Shown here piece after piece: positions 24,802-33,380 of a stretch of DNA of 64,000 nucleotides. The DNA is from SZUA-35 sp965530755. GTDB taxonomy: Bacteria; Actinomycetota; Acidimicrobiia; Acidimicrobiales; SZUA-35. Below the pieces are notes generated by a model. The model did no database searches. It saw only the letters and a program-made list of their open reading frames with translations, and was not told the origin of the DNA. The DNA lies in the NCBI GenBank assembly GCA_965530755.1, contig CBESNA010000016.1, positions 1 to 64,000 on the forward strand, read 5' to 3'. Position numbers and translations under genes: made by a program. Every line of letters starts with the position of its first letter. Position 1 is the first letter of the stretch.

Positions 24802-24863
24802 CCGAGCAATCTAGGCCCGGCTCAGCGGGCCACCGCCATTTTTGCCTTCCTCCGACGCCTGGC

Positions 24864-26021
24864 TCAGCGGGCCCAGGTGAACGGATAACCCTCCACCGAG
24901 ATGGACCGAGCGGCATCGGTGACGCGGAGCGGAGCGAACGTGTCGACCATCACGGCCACCTCCTCTGTGCGGTCGACATCGAGACTTGCTTCAACACTGC
25001 CCGGCTGGGGCCCATGCACGAATCCGGCGGGGTGGTACGAGATCGAACCCACACCGATGCCCGAGCCGGCGCGACTCATGAAGTTCCCGGCCGCGTAGAA
25101 CAGCACCTCGTCGGAGTCGACGTTGGCGTGGTGGTACGGCACCTTGACTGCGTCCGGATGGAAATCGAAGAGGCGAGGCACGAACGAACACACGACGAAT
25201 CCGCGCCCCTGGAAGGTCTGGTGAACCGGCGGCGGCTGATGGAGCGAACCAACGATCGGTTCGAAGTCGTTGATGTTCAGCGCCCACGGATAGAGGCAGC
25301 CATCCCAACCGGCGACGTCGAACGGGTGCTGCCGGTGGACATGCCTGCTGAGTCCAGCGCCGTTGGCGACGATGACGGGAACATCCTCACCGTCGCGGAG
25401 AAGCGGCTCGGTCGGAGCTCGCAGATCTCGTTCGCAGAACGGCGCGTGCTCGAGGAACTGTCCCGTGGCCGACAGGTATCGGTCCGGCACCGACACGTGA
25501 CTCGTGGCCGCGACCACGAGCATCGAGAGCCCGGCGGGGCCGACGATCCAACGGTGGGTCGTCCCCGCCGGAATGACGACGTAGTCACCGACGCCGACGG
25601 ACAGCTCTCCGAACACCGACTGGAGCACAGCGTCACCGGCGTGGACGTAGACCAACTCGTCACCGCCGGCGTTGCGATAGAGCGGACTGTCAGCCGTGGC
25701 AGCGGCGAACGAGATCGAGACGTCGTCGTTGGACAACAGCTCGTGGCGGCCGAGCACCGGGTCGCTCGCCGCCGACAGGTCCGGCGTGCGGAGATGCCGA
25801 GGAGTGAGGGGATGATCCGGCGTCGCCGATGCCGCCATTGGAGCATCGATCGGTTCGATGGCGACCAACGCAGACGGCGAGTGCCGGTGGTAGAGCAGTG
25901 CTGAGTTGGACGAGAAGCCCTCCTGCCCCATCAGCTCTTCGGCATAACGACTGCCGTCTGGTTGGCGGTGCGTCGTGTGGCGCTTCCGCGGAAGGTCACC
26001 GACGTGTCGATAGTGCGGCAT
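24864..26021 (-). CDS. hmgA: homogentisate 1,2-dioxygenase
   Basis: 385 residues. Opens the ring of homogentisate to maleylacetoacetate in tyrosine breakdown. N-terminal MPHYRHVGDLPRKRHTTHR is typical. The iron site is in HHANVDSDEVLFYAAGNF (His, Glu) and SYHPAGFVHGPQPG (His). AGGAGA lies 6 bases before the start. Last gene of the hpd-fahA-hmgA operon, 27 bases after fahA. Confidence 0.94.
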   Translation of the reverse strand: MPHYRHVGDLPRKRHTTHRQPDGSRYAEELMGQEGFSSNSALLYHRHSPSALVAIEPIDAPMAASATPDHPLTPRHLRTPDLSAASDPVLGRHELLSNDDVSISFAAATADSPLYRNAGGDELVYVHAGDAVLQSVFGELSVGVGDYVVIPAGTTHRWIVGPAGLSMLVVAATSHVSVPDRYLSATGQFLEHAPFCERDLRAPTEPLLRDGEDVPVIVANGAGLSRHVHRQHPFDVAGWDGCLYPWALNINDFEPIVGSLHQPPPVHQTFQGRGFVVCSFVPRLFDFHPDAVKVPYHHANVDSDEVLFYAAGNFMSRAGSGIGVGSISYHPAGFVHGPQPGSVEASLDVDRTEEVAVMVDTFAPLRVTDAARSISVEGYPFTWAR

Positions 26022-26048
26022 GACGCGTCTCCTGTTCTCTGATGTGGT

Positions 26049-27281
26049 TCATGTGTTGGCTCGTCGAATCGTTCCAGACACCGAACCCAGACCAACTCGT
26101 CCGGTCCCGTGTCCAGCCCACCCTCGCAGTGTGACGGTGTCGCCGTCTTCGAGAAAGGCACGAGTCGATCCGTCCGGCAGGGTGATGGGTGATCGGCCGT
26201 TCTCGGTCATCTCGATGAAGCTCCCCTCCGAGCCGCTGGCGGGCCCGGAGATCGTCCCTGACGCAAAGAGGTCCCCGGGACGGGTCGAAGCGCCGTTGGC
26301 GGTGAGGTGCGCGAGCTGTTGCGGCGGCGTCCAGTACATGTCGAAACCGGTGGTGCTGATCGCGGCCGGTGCGGCGCCCGAGGAACGCATCGCTTCGGTC
26401 TCGAGCACGACCTCGAACTGGAGATCGAGGCCCCAGTCACCGTCCACCCGCAGGTAGTCGGCAACCGGCGGGATCTGTTCTTCGCTGGGAATCCTGAACG
26501 GTTCGAGGGCTTCGAGCGGAAGCAGCCACGGCGACATCGAGGTCGCAAAGCTCTTGCCCAGAAATGGCCCGAGTGGCACGTATTCGAACGACTGGACGTC
26601 CCGCGCAGACCAGTCGTTGATCAGGCACACACCAAAGATGTGCTGAGCCGCCTCGTTCACGGGAATCGGACATCCCCGCTCGTTTCCCCCACCGATCACG
26701 AAGCCGAGCTCGAGCTCGATGTCGAGGGCCCGGCTCGGTCCGTAAGCGACGTTTCCATCGCTCGACCGAAGCCCGAGAGGACGGGGAATGTCGGCCCCAT
26801 CGGGGACGATGGTGCCTGCACGACCGTGGTAGCCGACCGGCAACTGCTTCCAGTTCGGGAGCAGCGGCTCACTGTCCGGCCGGAAAAGGCGGCCGAGGTT
26901 GGTGGCGTGATGCACACACGAATAGAAGTCGACATAGTCGCCGACCTCGACAGGTAGTCCCATCGTGAGCTCCGACCGCAAGAGGACAATCTCATCGCTG
27001 ATCGGCACGTCTCCGGCAACCAGCTCCGTCAGGCGAGCTCTGACCGCCGACCAGACAACGCGATCGTGAGCGAGAAAGGCGTTGAGGGAATCCCGATCGA
27101 ACGTGCCTGGCGCGAGACCGAGATCAGCCAGATCGCCAGACCGTTCGAGAGCGCGGAGGTCGATGGCATGGTCACCGACTGCCACCACCGGGCGCGGCTC
27201 GGCTCCGACAGGCGATCCAACGCCGTATGGAAGCCCCGTTGCCGGGAACGGCGAGTCGTCGGGGATCGAGAGGCCAGTCAC
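26049..27281 (-). CDS. fahA: fumarylacetoacetase
   Basis: 410 residues. Splits fumarylacetoacetate into fumarate and acetoacetate, the last step of the homogentisate route. N-terminal SH3-like domain, then SCVHHATNLGRLFRP, YHGRAGTIVPDGADI, LDIELELGFVIGGGNERG (metal-binding acids) and NDWSARDVQSFEYVPLGPFL. It begins 3 bases after hpd. No maleylacetoacetate isomerase gene is nearby. Confidence 0.95.
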   Translation of the reverse strand: MTGLSIPDDSPFPATGLPYGVGSPVGAEPRPVVAVGDHAIDLRALERSGDLADLGLAPGTFDRDSLNAFLAHDRVVWSAVRARLTELVAGDVPISDEIVLLRSELTMGLPVEVGDYVDFYSCVHHATNLGRLFRPDSEPLLPNWKQLPVGYHGRAGTIVPDGADIPRPLGLRSSDGNVAYGPSRALDIELELGFVIGGGNERGCPIPVNEAAQHIFGVCLINDWSARDVQSFEYVPLGPFLGKSFATSMSPWLLPLEALEPFRIPSEEQIPPVADYLRVDGDWGLDLQFEVVLETEAMRSSGAAPAAISTTGFDMYWTPPQQLAHLTANGASTRPGDLFASGTISGPASGSEGSFIEMTENGRSPITLPDGSTRAFLEDGDTVTLRGWAGHGTGRVGLGSVSGTIRRANT

Positions 27282-27284
27282 GAC

Positions 27285-28406
27285 TCAGAGATTGCCCCGT
27301 CGATCCTGCTCGCGCTCGATCGATTCGAAGAGGGCCTTGAAGTTGCCTTCGCCGAACCCGGTGGCACCGCCCCGCTGAATGATCTCGATGAACACGGTCG
27401 GACGGTCGGTCACCGGCTCGGTGAAGAGCTGGAGCAGATGTCCGTCCGGCTCGTGATCAACCAGGATCCCGAGCTTCTGAAGCGCATCCCACGGGAGATC
27501 CAGGAACTCGAGACGTTGCCGGACGTCGACGAAATACGCTTCGTTGGCCTCGAGGAAGCGGACACCACGCGACCGGAGCGCGCTGATCGCCCGAACGATG
27601 TCGTTGGTCCCGAACGCCAAGTGCTGCACGCCGGCGCCACGGTAGGTGTCGAGGTACTCCTGGATCTGGCTCTTCTTGAGGCCGGCAGCTGGCTCGTTGA
27701 GCGGCATGACGATCTCGCCGCCGTTCGACACGACTGTCGATCGCAGCGCCGAATACTCGGTCGAGATCTGGTTCTCGTCGAAGTGGCGGAGCTGCCCGAA
27801 CCCCATCACGTCTTCGTAATAGGAGACCCACTCGTCGAGCCGACCCTCCTCGACATTGCCGACGACGTGGTCGATCCGTTGAAGCCCGACGATCGGTTCG
27901 ATGAGGCCCCCAGGGAGGCCGCTCGTGACGAAACCGGGGCAATAGTGACCGTGGTAGTCGCTTCGGTCGACGAAGGTGTGTTTCGTCTCGCCGTACGTTG
28001 CGACAGCCGACAGGCGCAGGATTCCGTTGTCGTCCTCGAGTTGGTACGGCTCGGCCACGGATCGAGCCCCGCGCGTCAATGCGGCTTCGTAGGTGCCTGC
28101 CGCGTCGTCGACAACGAACGCGAGGTCACGGGCGCCATCGCCATGCTCACGGACGTGTGCCCAGATCTCGGAATCGGGGGTGAGCGCTGCGGTCACGACC
28201 AGACGGATCTCGCCCTGCTCGAGCAAATACGACGCCCGGTCCGTGACTCCGGTCTCGGGACCGGCGTAGGCGGTGACCCTGAAGCCGAATGATCCCACCA
28301 GGAACCCGGCCATCGCTCTGGCGTTCCCGACCCAGAACTCGATCGAGTCCCAGCCTTTCAGGCGGGCGGCTGGCGACGTGTTGGTTGGGGCGGTGACAGC
28401 AGTCAT
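27285..28406 (-). CDS. hpd: 4-hydroxyphenylpyruvate dioxygenase
   Basis: 373 residues. Makes homogentisate from 4-hydroxyphenylpyruvate. Metal ligands are visible as RIDHVVGNVEEG (His), VQHLAFGTNDI (His) and FIEIIQRGG (Glu). The open frame extends to 28466, but ATG 28406 has GAGGAAG at good spacing and gives the normal N-terminus. First gene of the tyrosine operon, divergent from the Lrp-type regulator. Confidence 0.95.
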   Translation of the reverse strand: MTAVTAPTNTSPAARLKGWDSIEFWVGNARAMAGFLVGSFGFRVTAYAGPETGVTDRASYLLEQGEIRLVVTAALTPDSEIWAHVREHGDGARDLAFVVDDAAGTYEAALTRGARSVAEPYQLEDDNGILRLSAVATYGETKHTFVDRSDYHGHYCPGFVTSGLPGGLIEPIVGLQRIDHVVGNVEEGRLDEWVSYYEDVMGFGQLRHFDENQISTEYSALRSTVVSNGGEIVMPLNEPAAGLKKSQIQEYLDTYRGAGVQHLAFGTNDIVRAISALRSRGVRFLEANEAYFVDVRQRLEFLDLPWDALQKLGILVDHEPDGHLLQLFTEPVTDRPTVFIEIIQRGGATGFGEGNFKALFESIEREQDRRGNL

Positions 28407-28457
28407 TCGTGGCTTCCTCTCGACAGAAGTTCCACCACTAGGCCCCATTGATGTACT

Positions 28458-28519
28458 GATTGTCAAGCGTCAGCTCTGTCGCTGTACATTTTGCATGGTC
28501 CACCGATCTTCTGACAATC
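28458..28519. promoter_or_regulatory. divergent promoter region hpd / lrp-type regulator with inverted repeat
   Basis: GATTGTCA (28458-28465) and TGACAATC (28512-28519) form an 8-bp inverted repeat. For the plus-strand regulator, TTGTCA (28460) and TACATT (28484) are spaced by 18. The same bases read TTGACA on the minus strand (28466-28461) for hpd. This is a likely site of autoregulation and tyrosine-operon control by the adjacent regulator. Confidence 0.5.
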
Positions 28520-28532
28520 GAAAGCGAGCAGA

Positions 28533-29018
28533 ATGGCCACCGATCTCGATGCCATCGACGCAGCCTTGATCGCCGCCATGAGGCGGGAGCCGCGGGCGAC
28601 CGAGGCCAGGCTCGCTCGACTGCTCGAGGTGGCCAGAGGCACCGTCCACGCTCGCATCGAGCGAATGCATGCTCGAGGCGTGATCACCGGCCACGGCCCA
28701 GACGTGGATGCGTCGGCCATCGGCTACGACGTCCTGGCGTTCGTGACACTGGAGATCACCCAGGGCGCAGACGACGGAATCATCGAGCAGCTCGGAACAA
28801 TCGACGAGATCCTGGAGATCCATGCCGTGAGCGGTTCTGGAGACCTGGTCTGTCGAACGGTGGCCCGATCGAACGATCATCTTCACGACCTCATTCAACG
28901 AATGCTCGCCATCCCCGGAATCTCCCGCACCGAGACTCAGCTCGCGCTGAGGAGCCTCCTGCATCGCACGGCGGCCGATCTCGCTGCCAGCGATGCACCG
29001 CCTCGTCGGCCACAATGA
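28533..29018 (+). CDS. Lrp/AsnC-family transcription regulator
   Basis: 161 residues. N-terminal winged helix-turn-helix (about 5-55, with IDAALIAAMRREPRATEARL and ARGTVHARIERM) and C-terminal RAM ligand-binding domain (about 65-145). Divergent from hpd with 126 bases between, so it probably senses an aromatic amino acid or product and controls hpd-fahA-hmgA. The effector is inference. Confidence 0.9.
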   Translation: MATDLDAIDAALIAAMRREPRATEARLARLLEVARGTVHARIERMHARGVITGHGPDVDASAIGYDVLAFVTLEITQGADDGIIEQLGTIDEILEIHAVSGSGDLVCRTVARSNDHLHDLIQRMLAIPGISRTETQLALRSLLHRTAADLAASDAPPRRPQ

Positions 29019-29047
29019 CACGACGAACTGAGACGAACGGGAGCACG

Positions 29048-29452
29048 ATGGCCGGCTACTCAGGCACACCGTTGGCGAAGAAGCTCGGTATCAAAGCCGG
29101 ACACACCGTCGCCACGGTGCACTCGCCACCCGATTTCCTCGATCTGCTGAGTGATCTGCCTGACGATGTCAAATTCGAGACCGGTCAGGCTCCGGACGCA
29201 GATCTCACGGTTGCGTTCTACACCGAGGCTGCCGCACTCCGTTCAGAGCTCGACGGTCTTGCCAGCGCGGCCTTCCCCGACCGGATCATCTGGTTGGCCT
29301 GGCCGAAGAAGACATCGGGCGTCGACACCGATCTGACCGGAGATGTGGTGCGGAGCACCGTGCTCGAAACGAAGCTCGTCGACGTGAAGGTCTGCGCCAT
29401 CTCCGAGATCTGGTCCGGTCTGAAAGTCGTGTGGAGGAAGGAACACCGCTGA
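29048..29452 (+). CDS. DUF3052-family protein
   Basis: 134 residues. It matches the actinobacterial DUF3052 pattern: SGTPLAKKLGIKAGH near the start, a central LPDDV segment, IIWLAWPKKTSGVDTDLTGD and the C-terminal LVDVKVCAISEIWSGLKVVW. Small soluble protein of unknown function. GGGAG lies before the ATG. It starts 29 bases after the Lrp-type gene and may share its transcript. Confidence 0.85.
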   Translation: MAGYSGTPLAKKLGIKAGHTVATVHSPPDFLDLLSDLPDDVKFETGQAPDADLTVAFYTEAAALRSELDGLASAAFPDRIIWLAWPKKTSGVDTDLTGDVVRSTVLETKLVDVKVCAISEIWSGLKVVWRKEHR

Positions 29453-29485
29453 AAGAACCGCACCGGAATCGTCATCCAACTTCCC

Positions 29486-29513
29486 TTGACACCGTGAACA
29501 CGGCCCCTAGGCT
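29486..29513 (+). promoter_or_regulatory. promoter of the gene at 29554
   Basis: TTGACA (29486-29491), 16-base spacer, TAGGCT (29508-29513). A good match to the main vegetative sigma class. The expected start leaves a leader of about 35 bases. Confidence 0.6.
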
Positions 29514-29553
29514 GTTTTCTTCACCAATCAACTCGACCCAGAAAGCGACCGTC

Positions 29554-30063
29554 ATGAGCCGCACGGTGCAGCACACGCTCCACATCTCTCTCGACTTCGA
29601 AGAGACGTGTCGCCGCATCGAAGCTCGGTCGGCCGACCTGCTCGAGCGGTCCACGTTCATCGCCGCCCGCACCGTCGATCGCGCCGCGTCCGAGCTCGAC
29701 GGGTTCGAGGAACGCCAATCGGTGACCATCGAAGCACAGGATTTCGAGCGGGGAGACGACCACCAAGCGTCGATGCGCATTCGGTGGAACGCCCAAGTTC
29801 CTTCGAGCCGACTCCTCCCCCAGCTCGACGCCAAGATCGTGGTGCACGGCGTCATCTCCAGGGGCCCCCACGCGTCGACAGCCATCTCGATCCTCGGCTC
29901 ATTCGATTCGCCGAACAGCCTTCGTCAACGGCTCGACGACAAACTCTTCCGGCGCCGCCTGGTCGACGAAGCCGCGGCGGCCTTCCTGGATGCGTTCGTG
30001 GTCGGGCTCATCGACGGCCCGATCGACCTGCGCACACCCGATCAGGAGAGCTCAGCAGCCTGA
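29554..30063 (+). CDS. protein of unknown function
   Basis: 169 residues, soluble, no signal or membrane segment. I do not recognise the family. The pattern of a long early helix and following beta strands with paired hydrophobic residues would fit a START/SRPBCC-like fold, but this is weak. The ATG at 29554 is chosen because a vegetative promoter (29486-29513) lies just upstream; longer frames would include it. Confidence 0.7.
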   Translation: MSRTVQHTLHISLDFEETCRRIEARSADLLERSTFIAARTVDRAASELDGFEERQSVTIEAQDFERGDDHQASMRIRWNAQVPSSRLLPQLDAKIVVHGVISRGPHASTAISILGSFDSPNSLRQRLDDKLFRRRLVDEAAAAFLDAFVVGLIDGPIDLRTPDQESSAA

Positions 30064-30084
30064 CCGCACAGCTCCGGCCTCGGC

Positions 30085-30684
30085 TCAGTCGAGCGGGCCG
30101 CAGGTGAAGGTCGAACCGGCGAAGACGTCGGCAACTCGAGCCGTGCGTTCGATGGCCGGGAAGCCGGTCAAGGCGTAGGCGATCTCGGTATCGGCGTCGA
30201 GGCCGACCACAGTCGACCCGTCGACTGAGCCACCACACGCTGCAGGCACAACAGCCACGGTCAGCATCGCCCGAGTGTTGGCCTCGAGTACAAAGGGCAA
30301 CGCTCCGTTCTCGATTCGGACCGACGCCCCGAACTGACCGTCGTCACCGATCGTGTGGATATCGATCCCGGGCTGGGCCACACCATCGACCGAGATGACC
30401 ACGGAACGAATCTCGATGTCGCGTTGACCACCGTTGGACAGGTCGACCTGCAAGACAGCCACGGCATCGTCGACGTTGAACCCGGTACCAAGACCGTCGA
30501 CTTGGAGTCGCGGATACAGCCGACCGGAGATCACGAGGAACGCGAGCGCGACGGTCGCAGCGAGTACCAGGACAGACAAAACAAGGCGGCGAGCGACGGT
30601 CGGCATCGGCGGCACGAGGTGATCGAGCTCCGGATTGGCGGGCGACTTGGTGCTGGACAGATTTTGCTTGACCGAGGAAGGCAT
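30085..30684 (-). CDS. membrane-anchored protein of unknown function
   Basis: 199 residues. A 30-residue cytoplasmic tail, one membrane helix (about 32-53, VLSVLVLAATVALAFLVISG) and an external domain with beta-strand character and two cysteines (near 150 and 197) that could form a disulfide. TTGACT-N15-TACAAT ends nine bases before ATG 30684, supporting this start over ATG 30693. Not assigned to a family. Confidence 0.65.
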   Translation of the reverse strand: MPSSVKQNLSSTKSPANPELDHLVPPMPTVARRLVLSVLVLAATVALAFLVISGRLYPRLQVDGLGTGFNVDDAVAVLQVDLSNGGQRDIEIRSVVISVDGVAQPGIDIHTIGDDGQFGASVRIENGALPFVLEANTRAMLTVAVVPAACGGSVDGSTVVGLDADTEIAYALTGFPAIERTARVADVFAGSTFTCGPLD

Positions 30685-30759
30685 GTTTGTCATATTGTAC
30701 CAGGACGTTAGGACAGTCAAGGAGATTGTTCCCCAGAACGTCGGAAAGCAGAACGGACC

Positions 30760-31731
30760 GTGTCAGAACACAAGCGGCGAGCAGCAGGCCCGAAAGTGCG
30801 AGGAGGCGTGATCGCCATCGGCGTGACCGTCGCCCTCACCACACTGTTGGCCACGAGCACCAGCGCGGCCGGCAACGGCGGATCGAACATCGTTGGTTTG
30901 TTGATCTTGGCCGGCCTCGTCGGTCTCGTCACCTACGCCCTGGCGTCACTCCTCCTCTTCGAGGATCGGGAGGCAACGGCACTGGCGTCTCGTCTGGCCG
31001 CCGAGCCGGACAGCCTCGCCCTCATCGATCGATGGCTGCAACGAACCCGGTTCGCCCGGAACCTCGGTGGCCTTGCCGGCCTCGTTCTCTGGGTGTCGAC
31101 CTGGACCAACGGCGTGAACGGCGCAACCATGATCGCCTTCGGTATGGGCGGCGTGCTCGTGGGTGCCATCGTCTCCGAGCTCCACCGGACCCGGCCGATG
31201 ACCGGCGCTCGCACCGCATCACTCGCTCCTCGAGCGCTCAGCAGCTACTTGGTCGTCCGCGACCAACGCAGAGCTGCGGTCCTGGTCGTGGTGTGGATTG
31301 CGCTGGGCGGCGTGGCCATCGGCAACGGAGCCCAAACCGGAATACTTGCCCTGGCCGCGCTCGCTATCGCCACTTTGGGCGCGGTTCGGGCCCTTCAATG
31401 GCGGGTGGCCACCCGCCCTCGTCCAGCCTTGCCAGACCGCCTCCTCCGTGCCGACGACCTCGTGCGAGAGTTGGCCGTCACGCGGAGCCTGGCCCAGCCA
31501 AGCAACATCTTTGCGTTGGCGTTGCTGGTGCCGGCATTCAAGATGCTCGGCACAGCGGACCCGACATCGGGGGCCGACTTCCTGCAAGCCATCGCCTTCG
31601 TCCTCGCCGTCTGGTGGTGGGCGAAGAACAAGCGTCTCGGACTCGACTGGCTCCTCGACCGCCCTGCGCTGGCGGCGGATCATGACGATCGAGTCGACCT
31701 CGACCTCGTCGAGGAGTCGTCACGACAATGA
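30760..31731 (+). CDS. multi-pass membrane protein of unknown function
   Basis: 323 residues. The start is GTG. About seven hydrophobic helices (17-38, 45-68, 105-120, 125-140, 170-190, 194-212, 255-285). A charged stretch with LASRLAAEPDSLALIDRWLQ lies after the second helix. The ATG of the GntR regulator overlaps its stop (ATGA), so they are co-translated. Such pairs of a membrane protein and a YtrA-type regulator often respond to envelope stress; this is inference. Confidence 0.75.
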   Translation: MSEHKRRAAGPKVRGGVIAIGVTVALTTLLATSTSAAGNGGSNIVGLLILAGLVGLVTYALASLLLFEDREATALASRLAAEPDSLALIDRWLQRTRFARNLGGLAGLVLWVSTWTNGVNGATMIAFGMGGVLVGAIVSELHRTRPMTGARTASLAPRALSSYLVVRDQRRAAVLVVVWIALGGVAIGNGAQTGILALAALAIATLGAVRALQWRVATRPRPALPDRLLRADDLVRELAVTRSLAQPSNIFALALLVPAFKMLGTADPTSGADFLQAIAFVLAVWWWAKNKRLGLDWLLDRPALAADHDDRVDLDLVEESSRQ

Positions 31732-32099
31732 TTCTTCGGGTCGATGCTGGCGATGCCCTGCCTGTCTACGAACAAATCCGGTCGCAGATCATTCGTATGG
31801 CAGTCTCGGGAACCCTCGAGGCCGGTGCAAAACTGCCGACCATTCGACAGTTGGCGGCCGATCTTGGGCTAGCGAAGGGGACCGTGGCGAAGGCGTACGA
31901 GCTGCTCGAGAGCGACAAGATCGTCACGACCCATGGCCGGCACGGCACCTTCGTGGCTGAGCAGGAGACCGCACCCCCAGCCGAGCGACGATCAGACCTC
32001 GACGACGCCGGCGAGGTCTTCTTGATGGTCGCGAAGCAACTCGGTGCGTCGAAAATGGAAGCCATCGCAGCCGTCGAACGGGTGTGGCGGGACCTCTGA
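31728..32099 (+). CDS. GntR-family regulator, YtrA subfamily
   Basis: 123 residues. Winged helix-turn-helix at about 10-75 (LPVYEQIRSQIIRMAVSGTL, LPTIRQLAADLGLAKGTVAK) and only a short helical tail (90-123) with no effector domain, the mark of the YtrA subfamily. It overlaps the preceding membrane-protein gene by 4 bases and probably represses that operon. Confidence 0.9.
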   Translation: MILRVDAGDALPVYEQIRSQIIRMAVSGTLEAGAKLPTIRQLAADLGLAKGTVAKAYELLESDKIVTTHGRHGTFVAEQETAPPAERRSDLDDAGEVFLMVAKQLGASKMEAIAAVERVWRDL

Positions 32100-32148
32100 C
32101 CCCCCAAACCGAGTGCCGAGCAGCGGGGAGCTGAGGCGAGAAGGACCT

Positions 32149-32216
32149 TGGGTCTGAAAGAAAGGGAGACCCTGCGACGGTCCAGACCTAGGGGAAGGGC
32201 CGTAACCGTCGCAGGG
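32149..32216. terminator. hairpins between convergent gntR and ugpC genes
   Basis: CCCTGCGACGGT (32170-32181) pairs perfectly with 32205-32216 around a 23-base loop. A second, mutually exclusive stem uses GGGTCT and AGACCC just upstream. It lies in the only space between convergent genes, so it is probably a two-way terminator. No T tract. Confidence 0.65.
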
Positions 32217-32225
32217 AGAACTTGA

Positions 32226-33317
32226 TCAGTCAGTCGGCGTGACGCCGACTCGCAATCCGTCTGGGCCGAACACATGGGTGGCGCCCGTGATCTCGACCAT
32301 GACCTGGTCGCCACGCTTCACTGAGGTCTCGCCGCCCGACCGCACCACGAGCGTGGCGGGCTTGCCCTCGTGGAGGACCTGGACGTGAACGAAGGACTCG
32401 GAGCCGAGCTCTTCGACAACGGTGACGCTGCCGGCCAAGCCCGAGTCGGAGAGTTTCATGTGTTCGGGGCGAACCCCGACACCGAAGGTCGTACCAGCAG
32501 CGTCGGCAAGACCAGCCGCGGTGCCCGCATCGAGTGGCACGTCGAGACCGCCGATGCGCAGCTTTCCATCGGCACGATCTACATCGAGGATGTTCATGGC
32601 GGGCGATCCGATGAAGCCGGCAACGAAGCGGTTGATCGGAGCGCTGTAGAGCGTGCGAGGACGATCGACCTGCTGCAGATGGCCGAACTTGAGCACGGCC
32701 ACTCGGTGGCCCATGGTCATGGCTTCGACTTGATCGTGGGTGACGTAGACCGTCGTGACGCCGAGCCTCGCCTGCAGGTCGACGAGTTCGGTACGGGTCT
32801 GGACCCGAAGTTTGGCGTCGAGGTTGGAGAGCGGCTCATCCATGAGGAAGACCTGAGGACTCCGAACGATTGCTCGGCCCATGGCCACCCGCTGGCGCTG
32901 GCCGCCGGACAGGTTCTTCGGCTTACGGTCGAGGTATTCGGTGAGGTCGAGGATGCGAGCGGCTTCGCGCACCTGCTCATCGATCTGGGCTTTGGGGATC
33001 TTGGCCTGCTTGAGCGCAAAGCCCATGTTCTGGGCCACGGTCATGCTCGGGTAGAGCGCGTAGTTCTGGAACACCATGGCGATGTCGCGGTCCTGTGGCG
33101 GCTTGAGCGTCACATCGACGCCGTTGATCCAAATGCTGCCAGAAGTCACCGTCTCGAGGCCGGCAAGCATCCGCAGGGCCGTCGATTTTCCGCAGCCCGA
33201 CGGGCCAACGAGCACGAGGAGCTCACCATCGGTGATGTCGAGATTGAGCGAGTCGACCGCAGGCACGTCGCTTCCCGGGTAGAGCCGGCTCGCTGCTTCG
33301 TATCGGACTTCAGCCAT
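32226..33317 (-). CDS. polyol/sugar ABC transporter ATP-binding protein (UgpC/MsmK type)
   Basis: 363 residues. Walker A GPSGCGKST, signature LSGGQRQRVAMGRAI, Walker B VFLMDEPLSNLDA, and a C-terminal OB-like regulatory domain (about 240-363). Drives the import complex made by the two permeases and binding protein on the same strand. Context suggests mannitol/sorbitol uptake. Confidence 0.93.
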   Translation of the reverse strand: MAEVRYEAASRLYPGSDVPAVDSLNLDITDGELLVLVGPSGCGKSTALRMLAGLETVTSGSIWINGVDVTLKPPQDRDIAMVFQNYALYPSMTVAQNMGFALKQAKIPKAQIDEQVREAARILDLTEYLDRKPKNLSGGQRQRVAMGRAIVRSPQVFLMDEPLSNLDAKLRVQTRTELVDLQARLGVTTVYVTHDQVEAMTMGHRVAVLKFGHLQQVDRPRTLYSAPINRFVAGFIGSPAMNILDVDRADGKLRIGGLDVPLDAGTAAGLADAAGTTFGVGVRPEHMKLSDSGLAGSVTVVEELGSESFVHVQVLHEGKPATLVVRSGGETSVKRGDQVMVEITGATHVFGPDGLRVGVTPTD

Positions 33318-33380
33318 GGTTAATGCCCCTCTGATTCGTGTTCGAGTATCGGTTACTGGCGGTGGCGGTCAGGAGCGACA

